From positions 1-64,000 of the forward strand of contig JALSQW010000008.1 of NCBI GenBank assembly GCA_026985095.1: a stretch of DNA of 64,000 nucleotides, given 5' to 3'. How positions within the stretch are numbered: position 1 is the first letter of the stretch; each line of letters begins with the position of its first letter. Positions 45,329-53,889 of the stretch are shown here, piece by piece. A program made the translations under genes and the position numbers. The stretch comes from Acidimicrobiia bacterium (GTDB lineage Bacteria; Actinomycetota; Acidimicrobiia; Spongiisociales; UBA5794). Under the pieces are notes generated by a model. That model was not told the DNA's origin. It ran no database searches and saw only the letters and a program-made list of their open reading frames with translations.

Positions 45329-46555
45329 TCAGCCCTCCAGGTGGGGCGCCACGTTGTAGCCGGCCAGGACCGGGCCGGCGTCGCCGAACCGCACGGTCGA
45401 CATCGCCGTGTTGCGCATCAACGCCATCGCGTCGCGGCGAGCGAACGGCAGACCGACCAGATCCGCCGCGTAGGCCCGGAAGGCACCGCCGTGACCGACG
45501 ACGGCCGGTCGACGAGCGCGGCGGGCGATGTCGGCCACCGTGGCGCCGATCCGCGCCGCGGCTTCGCCGAAGGTCTCGCCCGATCCACCCCTGGGCGCAT
45601 CGACGCCGTCGATGTAGACGGCTCGGTACCCGACGGGGTCCTCCCGGCGGACCTCGTCGCGGGTGCGGTCCTCCCATCGACCGAAGTCCATCTCGACGAG
45701 GTCGTCGACGACGACCACCGCCACGTCCCGGACCGCGGCGATCGTCTCGGCGGTGGTCCTGGCTCGCTGCAGCGGAGAGGTGAAGATGGCGTCCACGGGC
45801 GGGAGGACGTGGGCGAGACGGCCCGCCTGACGAGTCCCCTCGTCGCTGAGGGGACTCTCCCGACGGCCCTGCCATCGCCCCTCGATGTTGGCCTCGGACT
45901 CTCCGTGACGGATCAACACGACGTGCGGCTCGTGACCGTGATGGGGATGCTCGTGGGAACCGTCGACGAGGTGGGTGGCATCGTTGTAGGTGACCATGCG
46001 TGGCACCTCGTCGATCGAGATCCGAGACAGCGACGTGTTGGCCACGATCCCCATCGACCGGAAGCCGGGACGGATGCCGAGGACATGGGCCATCAGGTTC
46101 TGGATCACCCCGCCGTGGGTGGAGACGAGGACCTGGGCACCGTCGTCGAGCCGGTCGACGAGCGCCTCGAATGCGGCGACGATCCTGCCGACGAACTCGT
46201 CGATCGACTCTCCGCCGACGGGACGCACCCGCTCGCCGCGACGGAGGGCGGCGACGTCACCCGGGTAGCGTTCCTCGACCTCGGCGGGGGTGAGCCCCTC
46301 CCATTCCCCGAGTCGGATCTCGGCGAAGCCCGGATCGACCTCGAAACGGTCGGTGAGCATCCCGACGGTGCCGTCGGTACGCTGCATCCCCGACGACACG
46401 ATGAGATCGAACGACCGATCGGCGAGACGCTCGGCGACCCGCTTGGCCTGGTCTCGGCCTCGCGGCGTCAACGCAGCGTCGGTGCTCCCCTGCCAGACGC
46501 CGGCGATGTTCCCGGTCGTCTCGCCGTGGCGCAGGAACGTGATGTCGACGGCCAT
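45329..46555 (-). CDS. Tandem histidine phosphatase (phosphoglycerate mutase-like) protein
   Basis: The 408 residues hold two complete histidine phosphatase domains in a row. The first starts MAVDITFLRHGET (RHG at 9-11), has WQGSTDAAL and a second His in VSTHGGV (about 145-150). The second begins VLIRHGESEAN (RHG at 216-218) and has VVGHGGAF near 353. The two are joined by HEHPHHGHEPH (201-211), a His-rich linker. Such fusion is unusual. ATG 46555 has GAGGAGG upstream. It leads directly into the PimB-like gene. Substrates are unknown; sugar phosphates are possible. Confidence 0.85.
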   Translation of the reverse strand: MAVDITFLRHGETTGNIAGVWQGSTDAALTPRGRDQAKRVAERLADRSFDLIVSSGMQRTDGTVGMLTDRFEVDPGFAEIRLGEWEGLTPAEVEERYPGDVAALRRGERVRPVGGESIDEFVGRIVAAFEALVDRLDDGAQVLVSTHGGVIQNLMAHVLGIRPGFRSMGIVANTSLSRISIDEVPRMVTYNDATHLVDGSHEHPHHGHEPHVVLIRHGESEANIEGRWQGRRESPLSDEGTRQAGRLAHVLPPVDAIFTSPLQRARTTAETIAAVRDVAVVVVDDLVEMDFGRWEDRTRDEVRREDPVGYRAVYIDGVDAPRGGSGETFGEAAARIGATVADIARRARRPAVVGHGGAFRAYAADLVGLPFARRDAMALMRNTAMSTVRFGDAGPVLAGYNVAPHLEG

Positions 46556-46575
46556 GGATCCTCCTCGGAGCGCCG

Positions 46576-46588
46576 TAGAGTAGGTGCC
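46576..46588 (+). promoter_or_regulatory. Leaderless promoter: TAGAGT, 7 bases, GTG
   Basis: TAGAGT (46576-46581) is followed by seven bases and GTG 46589. It is divergent from the phosphatase gene. Confidence 0.45.
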
Positions 46589-46813
46589 GTGCCGATCCTC
46601 CACGCGCTCGTCGCCACCGAACCGCAAGGCGGCCTGCCCGGCGGTGGCGCCGAGACGGTCATCTGGGTCGTTCTCGGCGCGGTGCTCGTCGGGCTCTACC
46701 TGCTGATCCGGCGCACCCGTCGACGTTCGGAGCGGGCGTTCATGGACGCCCGCCGGAGGGAGGACCAGCTCCGCGCCAACGACCCCGATCTGCGGAGACC
46801 CGACGACCCGTAG
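46589..46813 (+). CDS. Small single-span membrane protein (74 aa)
   Basis: I do not recognise it. The 74-residue product has a Gly/Ala-rich N-terminus, a hydrophobic helix (about 24-40, VIWVVLGAVLVGLYLLI) and a strongly basic then acidic C-terminus (RRTRRRSERAFMDARRRE). The GTG at 46589 is chosen because TAGAGT lies seven bases upstream; there is no ribosome site. It ends ten bases from the end of hppA on the other strand. Confidence 0.5.
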   Translation: MPILHALVATEPQGGLPGGGAETVIWVVLGAVLVGLYLLIRRTRRRSERAFMDARRREDQLRANDPDLRRPDDP

Positions 46814-46822
46814 GGTCCGACC

Positions 46823-48934
46823 TCAGAAGGGCAACCCGGCGGCGAAGGCCGACGCGAAGATGAGCGACACGACCGTCATCACCTTGATGACGATGTTCAT
46901 CGACGGTCCCGACGTGTCCTTGAACGGGTCACCGATCGTATCCCCCACGACGGCTGCCTTGTGGGCGTCGGAACCCTTGCCGCCGAAGGCGCCTGCCTCG
47001 ATGAACTTCTTCGCGTTGTCCCACGCGCCGCCGGCGTTGGCCATGAAGATGGCCAGCAGGAAGCCCGACAGCAGCGCTCCGGCGAGGAGCCCGCCGAGCA
47101 TCTCGATGTTGATGAACCCCACCACGAGCGGCAGGATCACGGCGAGCGAACCGGGGATGATCATCTCCCGCAGGGACGCTTTCGTGGAGATGTCGACGCA
47201 CTTGGCGTACTCGGGTGTCGCCGACGGGTCGCCTTCGCGCAGCCCGGGGATCTCACGGAACTGGCGGCGCACCTCCTCGATCATCTCGTTGGCGGCCCGT
47301 CCGACCGCTTGGATCGTCATGGCCGAGAACAGGTAGGGGAACATCGCCCCGATGAACAGACCCATGATCGTCCAGATGCTGAGGATGTCGAGCGCCTCGA
47401 GCGGCGCCTTGTCGTTGGCGAGGAGCGCCGTGTTGACCGCCGAGATGAACGTGAAGAACAAGGCCAGGGCGGTGACGGCGGCCGAGGCGATGGCGAAGCC
47501 CTTGGCGACCGCGGCGGTGGTGTTGCCGAGCGAATCGAGCTCGTCGGTGGCGGCTCGCACCTCGGGATCGAGGTGAGCCATCTCGGCGATCCCGCCGGCG
47601 TTGTCGGCGATCGGCCCGTACGCGTCGACCGACACGGTGATGCCGAGGGTCGACAGGACCCCGATGGCGGCGATGGCGACACCGTAGATGCCGCCGCCGT
47701 CGATGGCCAGCTCCCCGGCCCAGTACGCCACGCCCATGCCGACGGCGACGACGACGACCGAGAACGCGGCGGAGCGCATGCCTTCGGCGATCCCCGAGAG
47801 CACGACGGTCGCCGGTCCGGTCTGCGACTGGCGGGCGACCTCCTTGACGACCTTGAAGTGATCGGACGTGAACCACTCGGAGATCTTCCCGACCAGGATG
47901 CCGACTGCGAGGCCGACGACGACCGACAGGAAGAACCCCCACGGGTTCTTGACGCCCTCGACCCCGCTGAACATCAGCGGCGTGATGATGGCGATCCCGA
48001 TCACGGTCAGGATCGACGCCGCCCAGGTGCCTCGATGCAACGCCTGCGCGAGCCGTCCGCCGGTGGGTCGCACGAGGAAGGATCCGATGATCGACGCCCC
48101 CATGCCGACGGCGGCGATCATGAGCGGGTAGAAGATCGTGTGGACGGTGTAGGGGGCTCCCTGCAGGCCGTAGACGAACACCGCGAAGGCGATCGGAGCG
48201 ACGAGCGACCCGACGTACGACTCGAACAGGTCGGCACCCATCCCTGCGACGTCACCGACGTTGTCGCCGACATTGTCGGCGATCGTCGCCGGGTTCCGGG
48301 GGTCGTCTTCGGGGATGCCGGCTTCGACCTTGCCGACGAGGTCAGCGCCGACGTCGGCGGCCTTCGTGTAGATGCCGCCCCCGACCCTGGCGAACAGGGC
48401 GATCGACGACCCGCCGAACCCGATGGCGGTCACGATCTGGACCCATTCGGACTCCGGGAGGTTCAGGACCTTGGCGAAGAACCAGATGCCGAGGGAGAAC
48501 CCGAGCAGGCCGAGGCCGGCCACCGAGAAGCCCATGACGGCGCCGCCTCGGAAGGCGATGGGGAGCGCCTTGGCGGTGCCGCCGGTGCGGGCCGCCTCGG
48601 CGGTCCGGGCATTGGCGGCCGTGGCGATCCGCATGCCGATGAACCCGGCCCCTCCCGACAGGGCGGCACCGAAGACGTAGGCGATCGCGCCCCACGGCCG
48701 GCCCCAGTCGAGGAAGATGAAGATCAAGGTGGCGAGGACCACGACGAACACGGCGATCGCCGTGTACTCGCGGCGCATGAACGCCATCGACCCTTCCCTG
48801 ATGGCGTTCATCAGCTGGATCATGCGTTCGTTCCCCGGAGGAACGGATCTGACCTGCCTCCCGTACACGAAGGCGAGCACCAACGCGGCGACACCCATGA
48901 CAACGGCGACGTACAACCAGACCTCGGGATTCAC
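46823..48934 (-). CDS. hppA: K+-stimulated pyrophosphate-energised membrane ion pump
   Basis: The membrane pyrophosphatase uses PPi hydrolysis to pump H+ or Na+ across the membrane. The 703 residues have about 16 transmembrane helices, the acidic substrate motif GGIYTKAADVGADLVGK, and further Asp-rich loops (DNAGGIAEMA, KAAVVGDTIGDPFKDTSGPS). At the K+-sensing position, GNTTAAVAKG has Ala where K+-independent enzymes have Lys, so this is the K+-dependent type. GTG 48934 follows GGGGAG. It lies just past a Trk potassium uptake cluster. Which ion it pumps is not decided here. Confidence 0.93.
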   Translation of the reverse strand: MNPEVWLYVAVVMGVAALVLAFVYGRQVRSVPPGNERMIQLMNAIREGSMAFMRREYTAIAVFVVVLATLIFIFLDWGRPWGAIAYVFGAALSGGAGFIGMRIATAANARTAEAARTGGTAKALPIAFRGGAVMGFSVAGLGLLGFSLGIWFFAKVLNLPESEWVQIVTAIGFGGSSIALFARVGGGIYTKAADVGADLVGKVEAGIPEDDPRNPATIADNVGDNVGDVAGMGADLFESYVGSLVAPIAFAVFVYGLQGAPYTVHTIFYPLMIAAVGMGASIIGSFLVRPTGGRLAQALHRGTWAASILTVIGIAIITPLMFSGVEGVKNPWGFFLSVVVGLAVGILVGKISEWFTSDHFKVVKEVARQSQTGPATVVLSGIAEGMRSAAFSVVVVAVGMGVAYWAGELAIDGGGIYGVAIAAIGVLSTLGITVSVDAYGPIADNAGGIAEMAHLDPEVRAATDELDSLGNTTAAVAKGFAIASAAVTALALFFTFISAVNTALLANDKAPLEALDILSIWTIMGLFIGAMFPYLFSAMTIQAVGRAANEMIEEVRRQFREIPGLREGDPSATPEYAKCVDISTKASLREMIIPGSLAVILPLVVGFINIEMLGGLLAGALLSGFLLAIFMANAGGAWDNAKKFIEAGAFGGKGSDAHKAAVVGDTIGDPFKDTSGPSMNIVIKVMTVVSLIFASAFAAGLPF

Positions 48935-48976
48935 GGACTTCTCCCCAGTTCGACGAAGGATCGGGAAACCGCCGGG

Positions 48977-48982
48977 AGTATA
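48977..48982 (-). promoter_or_regulatory. hppA -10 element (TATACT)
   Basis: TATACT on the minus strand lies 42 bases before GTG 48934 and has the strongest -10 match for this gene. The -35 region is GCGGCG, so it lacks a canonical -35. Confidence 0.5.
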
Positions 48983-49073
48983 GAGGACCGCCCGCGAGCC
49001 GCCGCTGCGCCGGGTGGCACGTTGCGAACCCGGCGCCGGCCACGATGCTGCCCCATCGTCGCGATGTGGGCTT

Positions 49074-49619
49074 CTAGAGACGGTCCCTGACCCTCCGGTA
49101 CGACAGGAACGTCCACGCCGCCACGAGCACCAGCAGCGTCCCGACAACCAGCGCCACCGGCTGAGCACCCTCGTCGAGCGCTCGGCCGGGTTCGACGACG
49201 ACGAGCTCGGTCACGTCGAGGTAGCTCTCGCCGCCCCTGGCGGGATCGTGGTACCGCCACACGCCGGTGGCTTCCACCAATGGACCTCGGACCCGGTAGC
49301 CGCCGGGTGGGTCGAGATCCCTGGCGAGGCGCGCGGGCATGCGGATCCCGATCCCGACGTTGGCACCCGTAGAGGGCCCTCCATCCACGAGAGGACGTCG
49401 AGCGTAGCTGTCGTCGTTGAGCTGGGTCCACATGGTTCCATCGGAACGGAAGCCGTAGTCGCCGATCAACTCGCCTTCGACGACGATGACGTCCCCGTCG
49501 AGGTTGGCGGGGTTCTCGATCAGGTCCCGGGCGGGAACGACGGCTTGGGCCCTCACCGGAAGCGCGATCCCGGCGACGATCACCGCGACGGAGACGGCAG
49601 CGAGCAACCGGGCCATCAT
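49074..49619 (-). CDS. Secreted membrane-anchored protein with OB-fold-like domain
   Basis: The 181-residue product has a signal-like N-terminus (1-25), a beta-rich domain (about 30-140) reading DGDVIVVEGELIGDYGF then YRVRGPLVEATGVW, similar to single OB-fold domains, and a C-terminal helix (about 154-173) ending YRRVRDRL. I do not recognise a named family. ATG 49619 overlaps the TrkH stop (ATGA), so it belongs to the Trk operon. A role outside the membrane near TrkH is possible. Confidence 0.65.
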   Translation of the reverse strand: MMARLLAAVSVAVIVAGIALPVRAQAVVPARDLIENPANLDGDVIVVEGELIGDYGFRSDGTMWTQLNDDSYARRPLVDGGPSTGANVGIGIRMPARLARDLDPPGGYRVRGPLVEATGVWRYHDPARGGESYLDVTELVVVEPGRALDEGAQPVALVVGTLLVLVAAWTFLSYRRVRDRL

Positions 49620-51112
49620 CTGCCCCTCACGATCGACCACAGGAACCCGATCATGGCGAAGACCGCGACGAACTCGAGACGACCCATCCACATCTGGGCG
49701 ATGTAGACCACCTTCAACAGGGCCGGCATGGTGGCGTCGGTGACACCGACCGACAGACCCACGTTGGCCGCGGCCGAGACCGATTCGAACAGGGCGTCCG
49801 TGAGCGGCACGCCGTAGCCCAGTGCCACACCGGCGCCGAGGAGGTACAGCGCCACGTACAGCAGCGACGCGGTCATGACCGACTTGGCGAGCTGGTCGGT
49901 GAGCTGACGGCGCTGGAACTGGTGGTAGGTGCGATCGATGACGGCGCCGTGAGGGAGCAACACGCCTCGGATCTCGTCGGCGATGGCACGGATCGTCAGG
50001 CCCACCCGGAGGGCCTTCACCCCGCCGGCCGTCGACGACGCCATGCCCCCGAGCGCCATCGCCAGCGCCATACCCCCGAAGGCGAGGCCTCCCCAGCGGG
50101 CGAGCTCGGCCGACGGGACCGTGGCGAAGCCGGTACCCGAATGTGCCGACAGGACCTGGAAGTAGGTCTGCCGCCCGAGACCGACGGCGCTTCCATACAG
50201 GCCGAGCGCTCCCAGACCGGCGGTGGTCACCGCCAAGGTGCCGAGGAAACTGGCGATGATGGTCCGCATCTCGAGGTTCTCCAGCAGTTCCCGTCTCGGA
50301 CCGCGCCACAGGGCGAAATGCACCCCGAACGACAGCGCACCGGCGACCATGAACACGGCGACACCGAGCTCGAAGATCGCCGAGTGGTAGTACCCGACGC
50401 TGGTGCTCTGCGGCGAGAAGCCGCCGGTGTCGAAGGCGGCGAACAGCAACATCAGCGCATGGAACGCCGACCGCTGCCACGAGAACCCGAGAACGACCCG
50501 AGCGAGGGTTCCCAGGAGCGCCAGCCCGAGCACGAGATGCACGATCGCCGCAGACCAGATGAAGCGGGCGGTGGAGCGGACCGATGGGAGGACCAGATCG
50601 TCGCGGGCTTCCCCGTAGTAGAGGGTCATCGCTCCGCCACCGGCGAACATCACCAGGGCGGCGATGATGATCCCCTGGCCGCCGAGGAAGTGAAGGAGAT
50701 GACGCCAGAAGTTGAGCGACGGCGCCAGGTGGTCGAGGTCCTGAACGAGGGTGAGACCGGTGGTGGTGATCCCGGACATCGCGTCGAAGTAGGCGTCGAG
50801 GGGGCTCACGAAGTGACCCGAGAGCACGAACGGGATCGCTCCGATGAGCGGGACCAGCAGCCAGGTCGTCGCCACCACCACCATGCCGTGGCCCCAGTCG
50901 AGCCGCTGTTCTTCCGGACAGACCCGGACCATCGCCGCCCCGAGGATCCCGTAGACCCCGATCATGAGGAGGAACGACGAGAACGGGCCCCACTCCCGCC
51001 CGAGGGCCGCCCAGCCGAGGGGCAGGATCCCGGCGACGGCGACGACGAGGAAGATGCGACCGAGGTAGAAGGCGATGGCCCGGAAGTCGTCGGCGTCGGG
51101 CCGCATCAACAC
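49616..51112 (-). CDS. trkH: TrkH/KtrB-type potassium uptake protein
   Basis: This is the ion-conducting subunit of a Trk/Ktr K+ uptake system. The 498 residues form four M1-P-M2 repeats, each P-loop filter with its Gly: GITTTGLTL, DTGGFSP, HSGTGFATV and AAANVGLSVG. An intracellular gate-like loop (SSTAGGVK) follows the third. It is the fourth gene of the cluster trkA, trkA, small membrane protein, trkH. K+ selectivity over Na+ fits the filter glycines but is not proven. Confidence 0.92.
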   Translation of the reverse strand: MLMRPDADDFRAIAFYLGRIFLVVAVAGILPLGWAALGREWGPFSSFLLMIGVYGILGAAMVRVCPEEQRLDWGHGMVVVATTWLLVPLIGAIPFVLSGHFVSPLDAYFDAMSGITTTGLTLVQDLDHLAPSLNFWRHLLHFLGGQGIIIAALVMFAGGGAMTLYYGEARDDLVLPSVRSTARFIWSAAIVHLVLGLALLGTLARVVLGFSWQRSAFHALMLLFAAFDTGGFSPQSTSVGYYHSAIFELGVAVFMVAGALSFGVHFALWRGPRRELLENLEMRTIIASFLGTLAVTTAGLGALGLYGSAVGLGRQTYFQVLSAHSGTGFATVPSAELARWGGLAFGGMALAMALGGMASSTAGGVKALRVGLTIRAIADEIRGVLLPHGAVIDRTYHQFQRRQLTDQLAKSVMTASLLYVALYLLGAGVALGYGVPLTDALFESVSAAANVGLSVGVTDATMPALLKVVYIAQMWMGRLEFVAVFAMIGFLWSIVRGR

Positions 51113-51113
51113 G

Positions 51114-51272
51114 TCAGACCACCCAGATCACGACGAGCCCGACGAGGACCGCGAAACCGAACAGCACCGCGACGATCAGCGCCTCGATGACGAACGAGAT
51201 CAGCCCGCCACGAAGATCGATCAGCCAGCCGGATCGCACCTTCCGAACCGGTCGGCGCAGCTCGTCGCTCAT
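51114..51272 (-). CDS. Small single-span membrane protein between TrkA and TrkH
   Basis: The 52-residue protein has a basic N-terminus (ELRRPVRKVRSG) and one hydrophobic helix (about 25-50). ATG 51272 overlaps the stop of the second TrkA gene by four bases, and its own stop is one base from the trkH start. Translation coupling on both sides and its size suggest an accessory subunit of the K+ uptake system. I do not recognise it. Confidence 0.65.
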   Translation of the reverse strand: MSDELRRPVRKVRSGWLIDLRGGLISFVIEALIVAVLFGFAVLVGLVVIWVV

Positions 51273-51928
51273 CGCCCGTTGGCTTCCACGTCGAACGCCT
51301 CCTTCAACGCGGCGACCTGCTCGACGTTGCACGCGACCAGGATCCGATCGCCCGTCCGGATGACCGTGTCGCCACGTGGGAACACGAGCTTGTCGCCACG
51401 GGCGACGATGACGATGACCGATTCGTCGGGGAGTTCGAGGTCGGTGACCCGGCGCGGCACGAAACCTTCGGGCAGCTCCAGCTCGATGACCTCGACCCGC
51501 CCGCCGGCGAACAGCTCGTGGCTCTCCAGACCGGGCACGGCCACCTCCCGCGAGATGACCTGCACCATCAGATCGGTCACCGCGATGACCTGGATCCCGA
51601 GGGCTTCGAAGGTCGCCTTGTTGGTCGGGTCGTTCATGCGGGCGAGGACCCTCCCGGCGCCGAGCGTCTTGGCGAGCTGAGCGGCGACGAGGTTGTTCTC
51701 GTCGCGTCCGGTCACCGCCACCACCCAGTCGGCCCGGTGGACGTTGGCGGCCCGGAGCAGCTCGATGTCGGTGCCGTCCCCTTCGAAGACGAGCACCTTC
51801 ACCTCTTCGACGACCTGCCGGGCGTGGTCGGGGTTCTCTTCGATGACCGTCACGGTGTGGCCCGCCTTGGCGAGACGTCGGGCGAGATAGGACCCGACCC
51901 GGCCGCCTCCGACGACGAGGATCCTCAT
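51269..51928 (-). CDS. trkA: TrkA-type regulator of K+ uptake (second copy)
   Basis: TrkA subunits bind NAD(H) or ATP and gate TrkH. The 219 residues start MRILVVGGGRVGSYLARRLA, a Rossmann RCK-N domain (1-125), then an RCK-C (TrkA-C) domain (about 135-215; PRRVTDLELP, GDTVIRTGDRILVA). This is the short single-module form; two genes would make the heteromeric ring. It overlaps the first TrkA by four bases (51925-51928). Confidence 0.9.
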   Translation of the reverse strand: MRILVVGGGRVGSYLARRLAKAGHTVTVIEENPDHARQVVEEVKVLVFEGDGTDIELLRAANVHRADWVVAVTGRDENNLVAAQLAKTLGAGRVLARMNDPTNKATFEALGIQVIAVTDLMVQVISREVAVPGLESHELFAGGRVEVIELELPEGFVPRRVTDLELPDESVIVIVARGDKLVFPRGDTVIRTGDRILVACNVEQVAALKEAFDVEANGR

Positions 51929-52587
51929 GACCCCTCCTCGGCCTGGAGATAGCGGCGGATCCGGGAGCGGGTGCCGTGACGGGCGGCGGCGACCAGGAGG
52001 TCCCCGACATGGAGCTCGAAGTCGGGATCGGGGATGATCGTGCGCGATCGCCGCCGTACGGCGGCGATCCGCAGCGCGTTGGAGATCTCGAGATCCGCCA
52101 CGGTGAGGCCGTCGGCCTCCGGTCCGAGGGTCATGTCGACGATCTCGACGTCGCCGGTGCCGGGGAACGTCACGTGGTAGTCGAACTCGATCTCGACGAT
52201 CTGCTCGTGGATCACCCGCGAGGTGAGCTGGGCGGCGGGGACGTAGCGGATGTCGAGCGCCCGGTACGCTTCGGCCCTGGCCGGGTCGTCGAGACGAGCC
52301 AGGGTGCGGGGGACACCGAAGACCGAACGAGCCACCTGCACCGCCATGAGGTTGGCGTTGTCGGAGCTGGTGACGGCGACGAACACGTCGGCGAATTCGA
52401 TCCCGGCGTCGCGCAACACCCGCACGTCGTAGGCGAGACCGGTGTGCGTGGTGCCGTTGAACGTGCCGCCGAGACGTGCGAAGGTGCGCTCGTCCTTGTC
52501 GATGATCGACGCGTCGTGACCTTCCTCCCCGAGGGTGATGGCGATATCGCTCCCGACCCTGCCGCAACCGGCGATGACGATGCGCAT
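51925..52587 (-). CDS. trkA: TrkA-type regulator of K+ uptake (first copy)
   Basis: The 220 residues begin MRIVIAGCGRVGSDIAITLGEEG with a Rossmann RCK-N fold (1-130) and an RCK-C domain (about 140-215). It differs from the next gene in about two thirds of positions. This is the first gene of the Trk operon, which ends at 49074. TAGCCT stands six bases before ATG 52587, so the mRNA is probably leaderless. Divergent from the LCP gene. Confidence 0.9.
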   Translation of the reverse strand: MRIVIAGCGRVGSDIAITLGEEGHDASIIDKDERTFARLGGTFNGTTHTGLAYDVRVLRDAGIEFADVFVAVTSSDNANLMAVQVARSVFGVPRTLARLDDPARAEAYRALDIRYVPAAQLTSRVIHEQIVEIEFDYHVTFPGTGDVEIVDMTLGPEADGLTVADLEISNALRIAAVRRRSRTIIPDPDFELHVGDLLVAAARHGTRSRIRRYLQAEEGS

Positions 52588-52599
52588 CCGGGCAGGCTA
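52588..52599 (-). promoter_or_regulatory. Leaderless promoter of the Trk operon: TAGCCT, 6 bases, ATG
   Basis: TAGCCT at 52594-52599 (minus strand) precedes the first trkA ATG by six bases. It is divergent from, and 58 bases from, the LCP promoter. Confidence 0.55.
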
Positions 52600-52657
52600 C
52601 CGCCTTCGAGATCCGCCGAGGTGCCTCGTTCGAGACCGCATGTGCCGGACTCGCCGG

Positions 52658-52671
52658 TAGCATCGCCGCCG
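52658..52671 (+). promoter_or_regulatory. Leaderless promoter of the LCP gene: TAGCAT, 8 bases, ATG
   Basis: TAGCAT at 52658-52663 is followed by eight bases and ATG 52672. No ribosome site fits the gap. Confidence 0.5.
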
Positions 52672-53889
52672 ATGCCCCGTCGATCTCTCCTCGTCGTCTC
52701 GGTCGTGATCGCCCTCGCCGCCACGGCATGCAGCCCGTCGGCCTCCCCGACGCCGACCACGTCGACCTCGACGGCGGCGCCGACGACCACATCGACCACG
52801 GCACCGCCGACGACCACCAGCACGTCTCCGCTCGAGACGACCGTCTCGGGGACGGACATCGATCCTGACGCCCTGATGCTCCTCACCGCGCTGTACCGGC
52901 GACTGGCCGATCCGTCGGCGCCGATGCCGAAGGTGACCCCGGGAGCGCTCCCCGACCCGTTGCCGGTCGTGGAGCGCCCCGCGACGTTGGCGGCCACCGC
53001 CTCGACGGCCGTCCTCGCCGACGGTGTGGAGCTGTCGGTGGTGCACGTGGGCGACGACCTGATCCTTCTCGTCGGCAACGACGCCGGGTGGAGGATCGTC
53101 GGTGCCGACCTCGCCGATCAGCCTCCCTGGCTCGGACCCGAGCCGGCCATGGTCCTCGTGATCGGTTCGGACGCCAGGGTCGGTGAGGCGCAGACGACGT
53201 TCCGTGCCGATTCGCTGCATGTTCTGACGGCGGTGCCGAGCGCCGGGACCGGCGCCATCGTCGGGTTCCCCCGAGACTCGTACGTGACCACGCCGTTCGG
53301 GAAGATGAAGATCAGCTCCCTGATGGCCGGACGCGGCCCCGAGGTGATGGCCGACGAGATGCGGGCCGAGTTCGACATCCCGATCGAGGGCTACGTCGTG
53401 ACGGGGTTCAAGGGGTTCGAAGAGCTCATGTGGGAGCTGGGGCCGCTCCCGATCGAGATCCCCTTCGACATCCCCACCCAGAAGTACTGGGCCGGATGGA
53501 ACGCCGGCGAGCAGACCCTGTCTCCGCAGCGGGTCCTCGAGTTCGCGCGGACGCGCAAGAAGATCCCGGGCGGGGATTTCGGTCGCTCCGTCAACCAGGG
53601 ACGGGTGATGCTGGCCGTGCTGCGCATGTTCCAACTCGGCACCGTCGACGACGCCCCTGCCCTCGTCGCCGCGCTCGAACGCCACACGTGGACGGACCTG
53701 TCGCGGGATCGTCTCTTGCAGCTCGCCGTCGCCGCCTACACCCTGGACCCCGAGACGATCGCCAACGTCGTGCTTCCCGGCAAGCTCGGGCGCGACCCCA
53801 ACGGCGCCTCGGTGGTGTACCTGCAGCCCGAGGCGCGCGACATCGTGGCCGACCTCGTCGACGACGGTGTGTTGACGCCACCGTCGTGA
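52672..53889 (+). CDS. LytR-CpsA-Psr (LCP)-like lipoprotein
   Basis: LCP proteins transfer polymer precursors to peptidoglycan. The 405 residues begin with a lipoprotein signal (lipobox LAATAC, Cys20), then a Thr/Ser/Pro linker of about 45 residues, and an LCP-type domain from about residue 150: IGSDARVG, GFPRDSYVTTPFGKMKI and FARTRKKIPGGDFGRSVNQ carry the conserved Arg and Asp residues. Unlike classical LCPs, which have an N-terminal transmembrane helix, this one is lipid-anchored. It overlaps the following helicase by four bases (GTGA). Confidence 0.85.
   Translation: MPRRSLLVVSVVIALAATACSPSASPTPTTSTSTAAPTTTSTTAPPTTTSTSPLETTVSGTDIDPDALMLLTALYRRLADPSAPMPKVTPGALPDPLPVVERPATLAATASTAVLADGVELSVVHVGDDLILLVGNDAGWRIVGADLADQPPWLGPEPAMVLVIGSDARVGEAQTTFRADSLHVLTAVPSAGTGAIVGFPRDSYVTTPFGKMKISSLMAGRGPEVMADEMRAEFDIPIEGYVVTGFKGFEELMWELGPLPIEIPFDIPTQKYWAGWNAGEQTLSPQRVLEFARTRKKIPGGDFGRSVNQGRVMLAVLRMFQLGTVDDAPALVAALERHTWTDLSRDRLLQLAVAAYTLDPETIANVVLPGKLGRDPNGASVVYLQPEARDIVADLVDDGVLTPPS

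Noticed and set aside
44099..46813. A 904-codon open frame on the plus strand covering the mannosyltransferase and phosphatase genes
   Set aside because: It is the antisense of two well-supported genes; only the last 74 codons from GTG 46589 look real. Long open antisense frames are common at this GC content.
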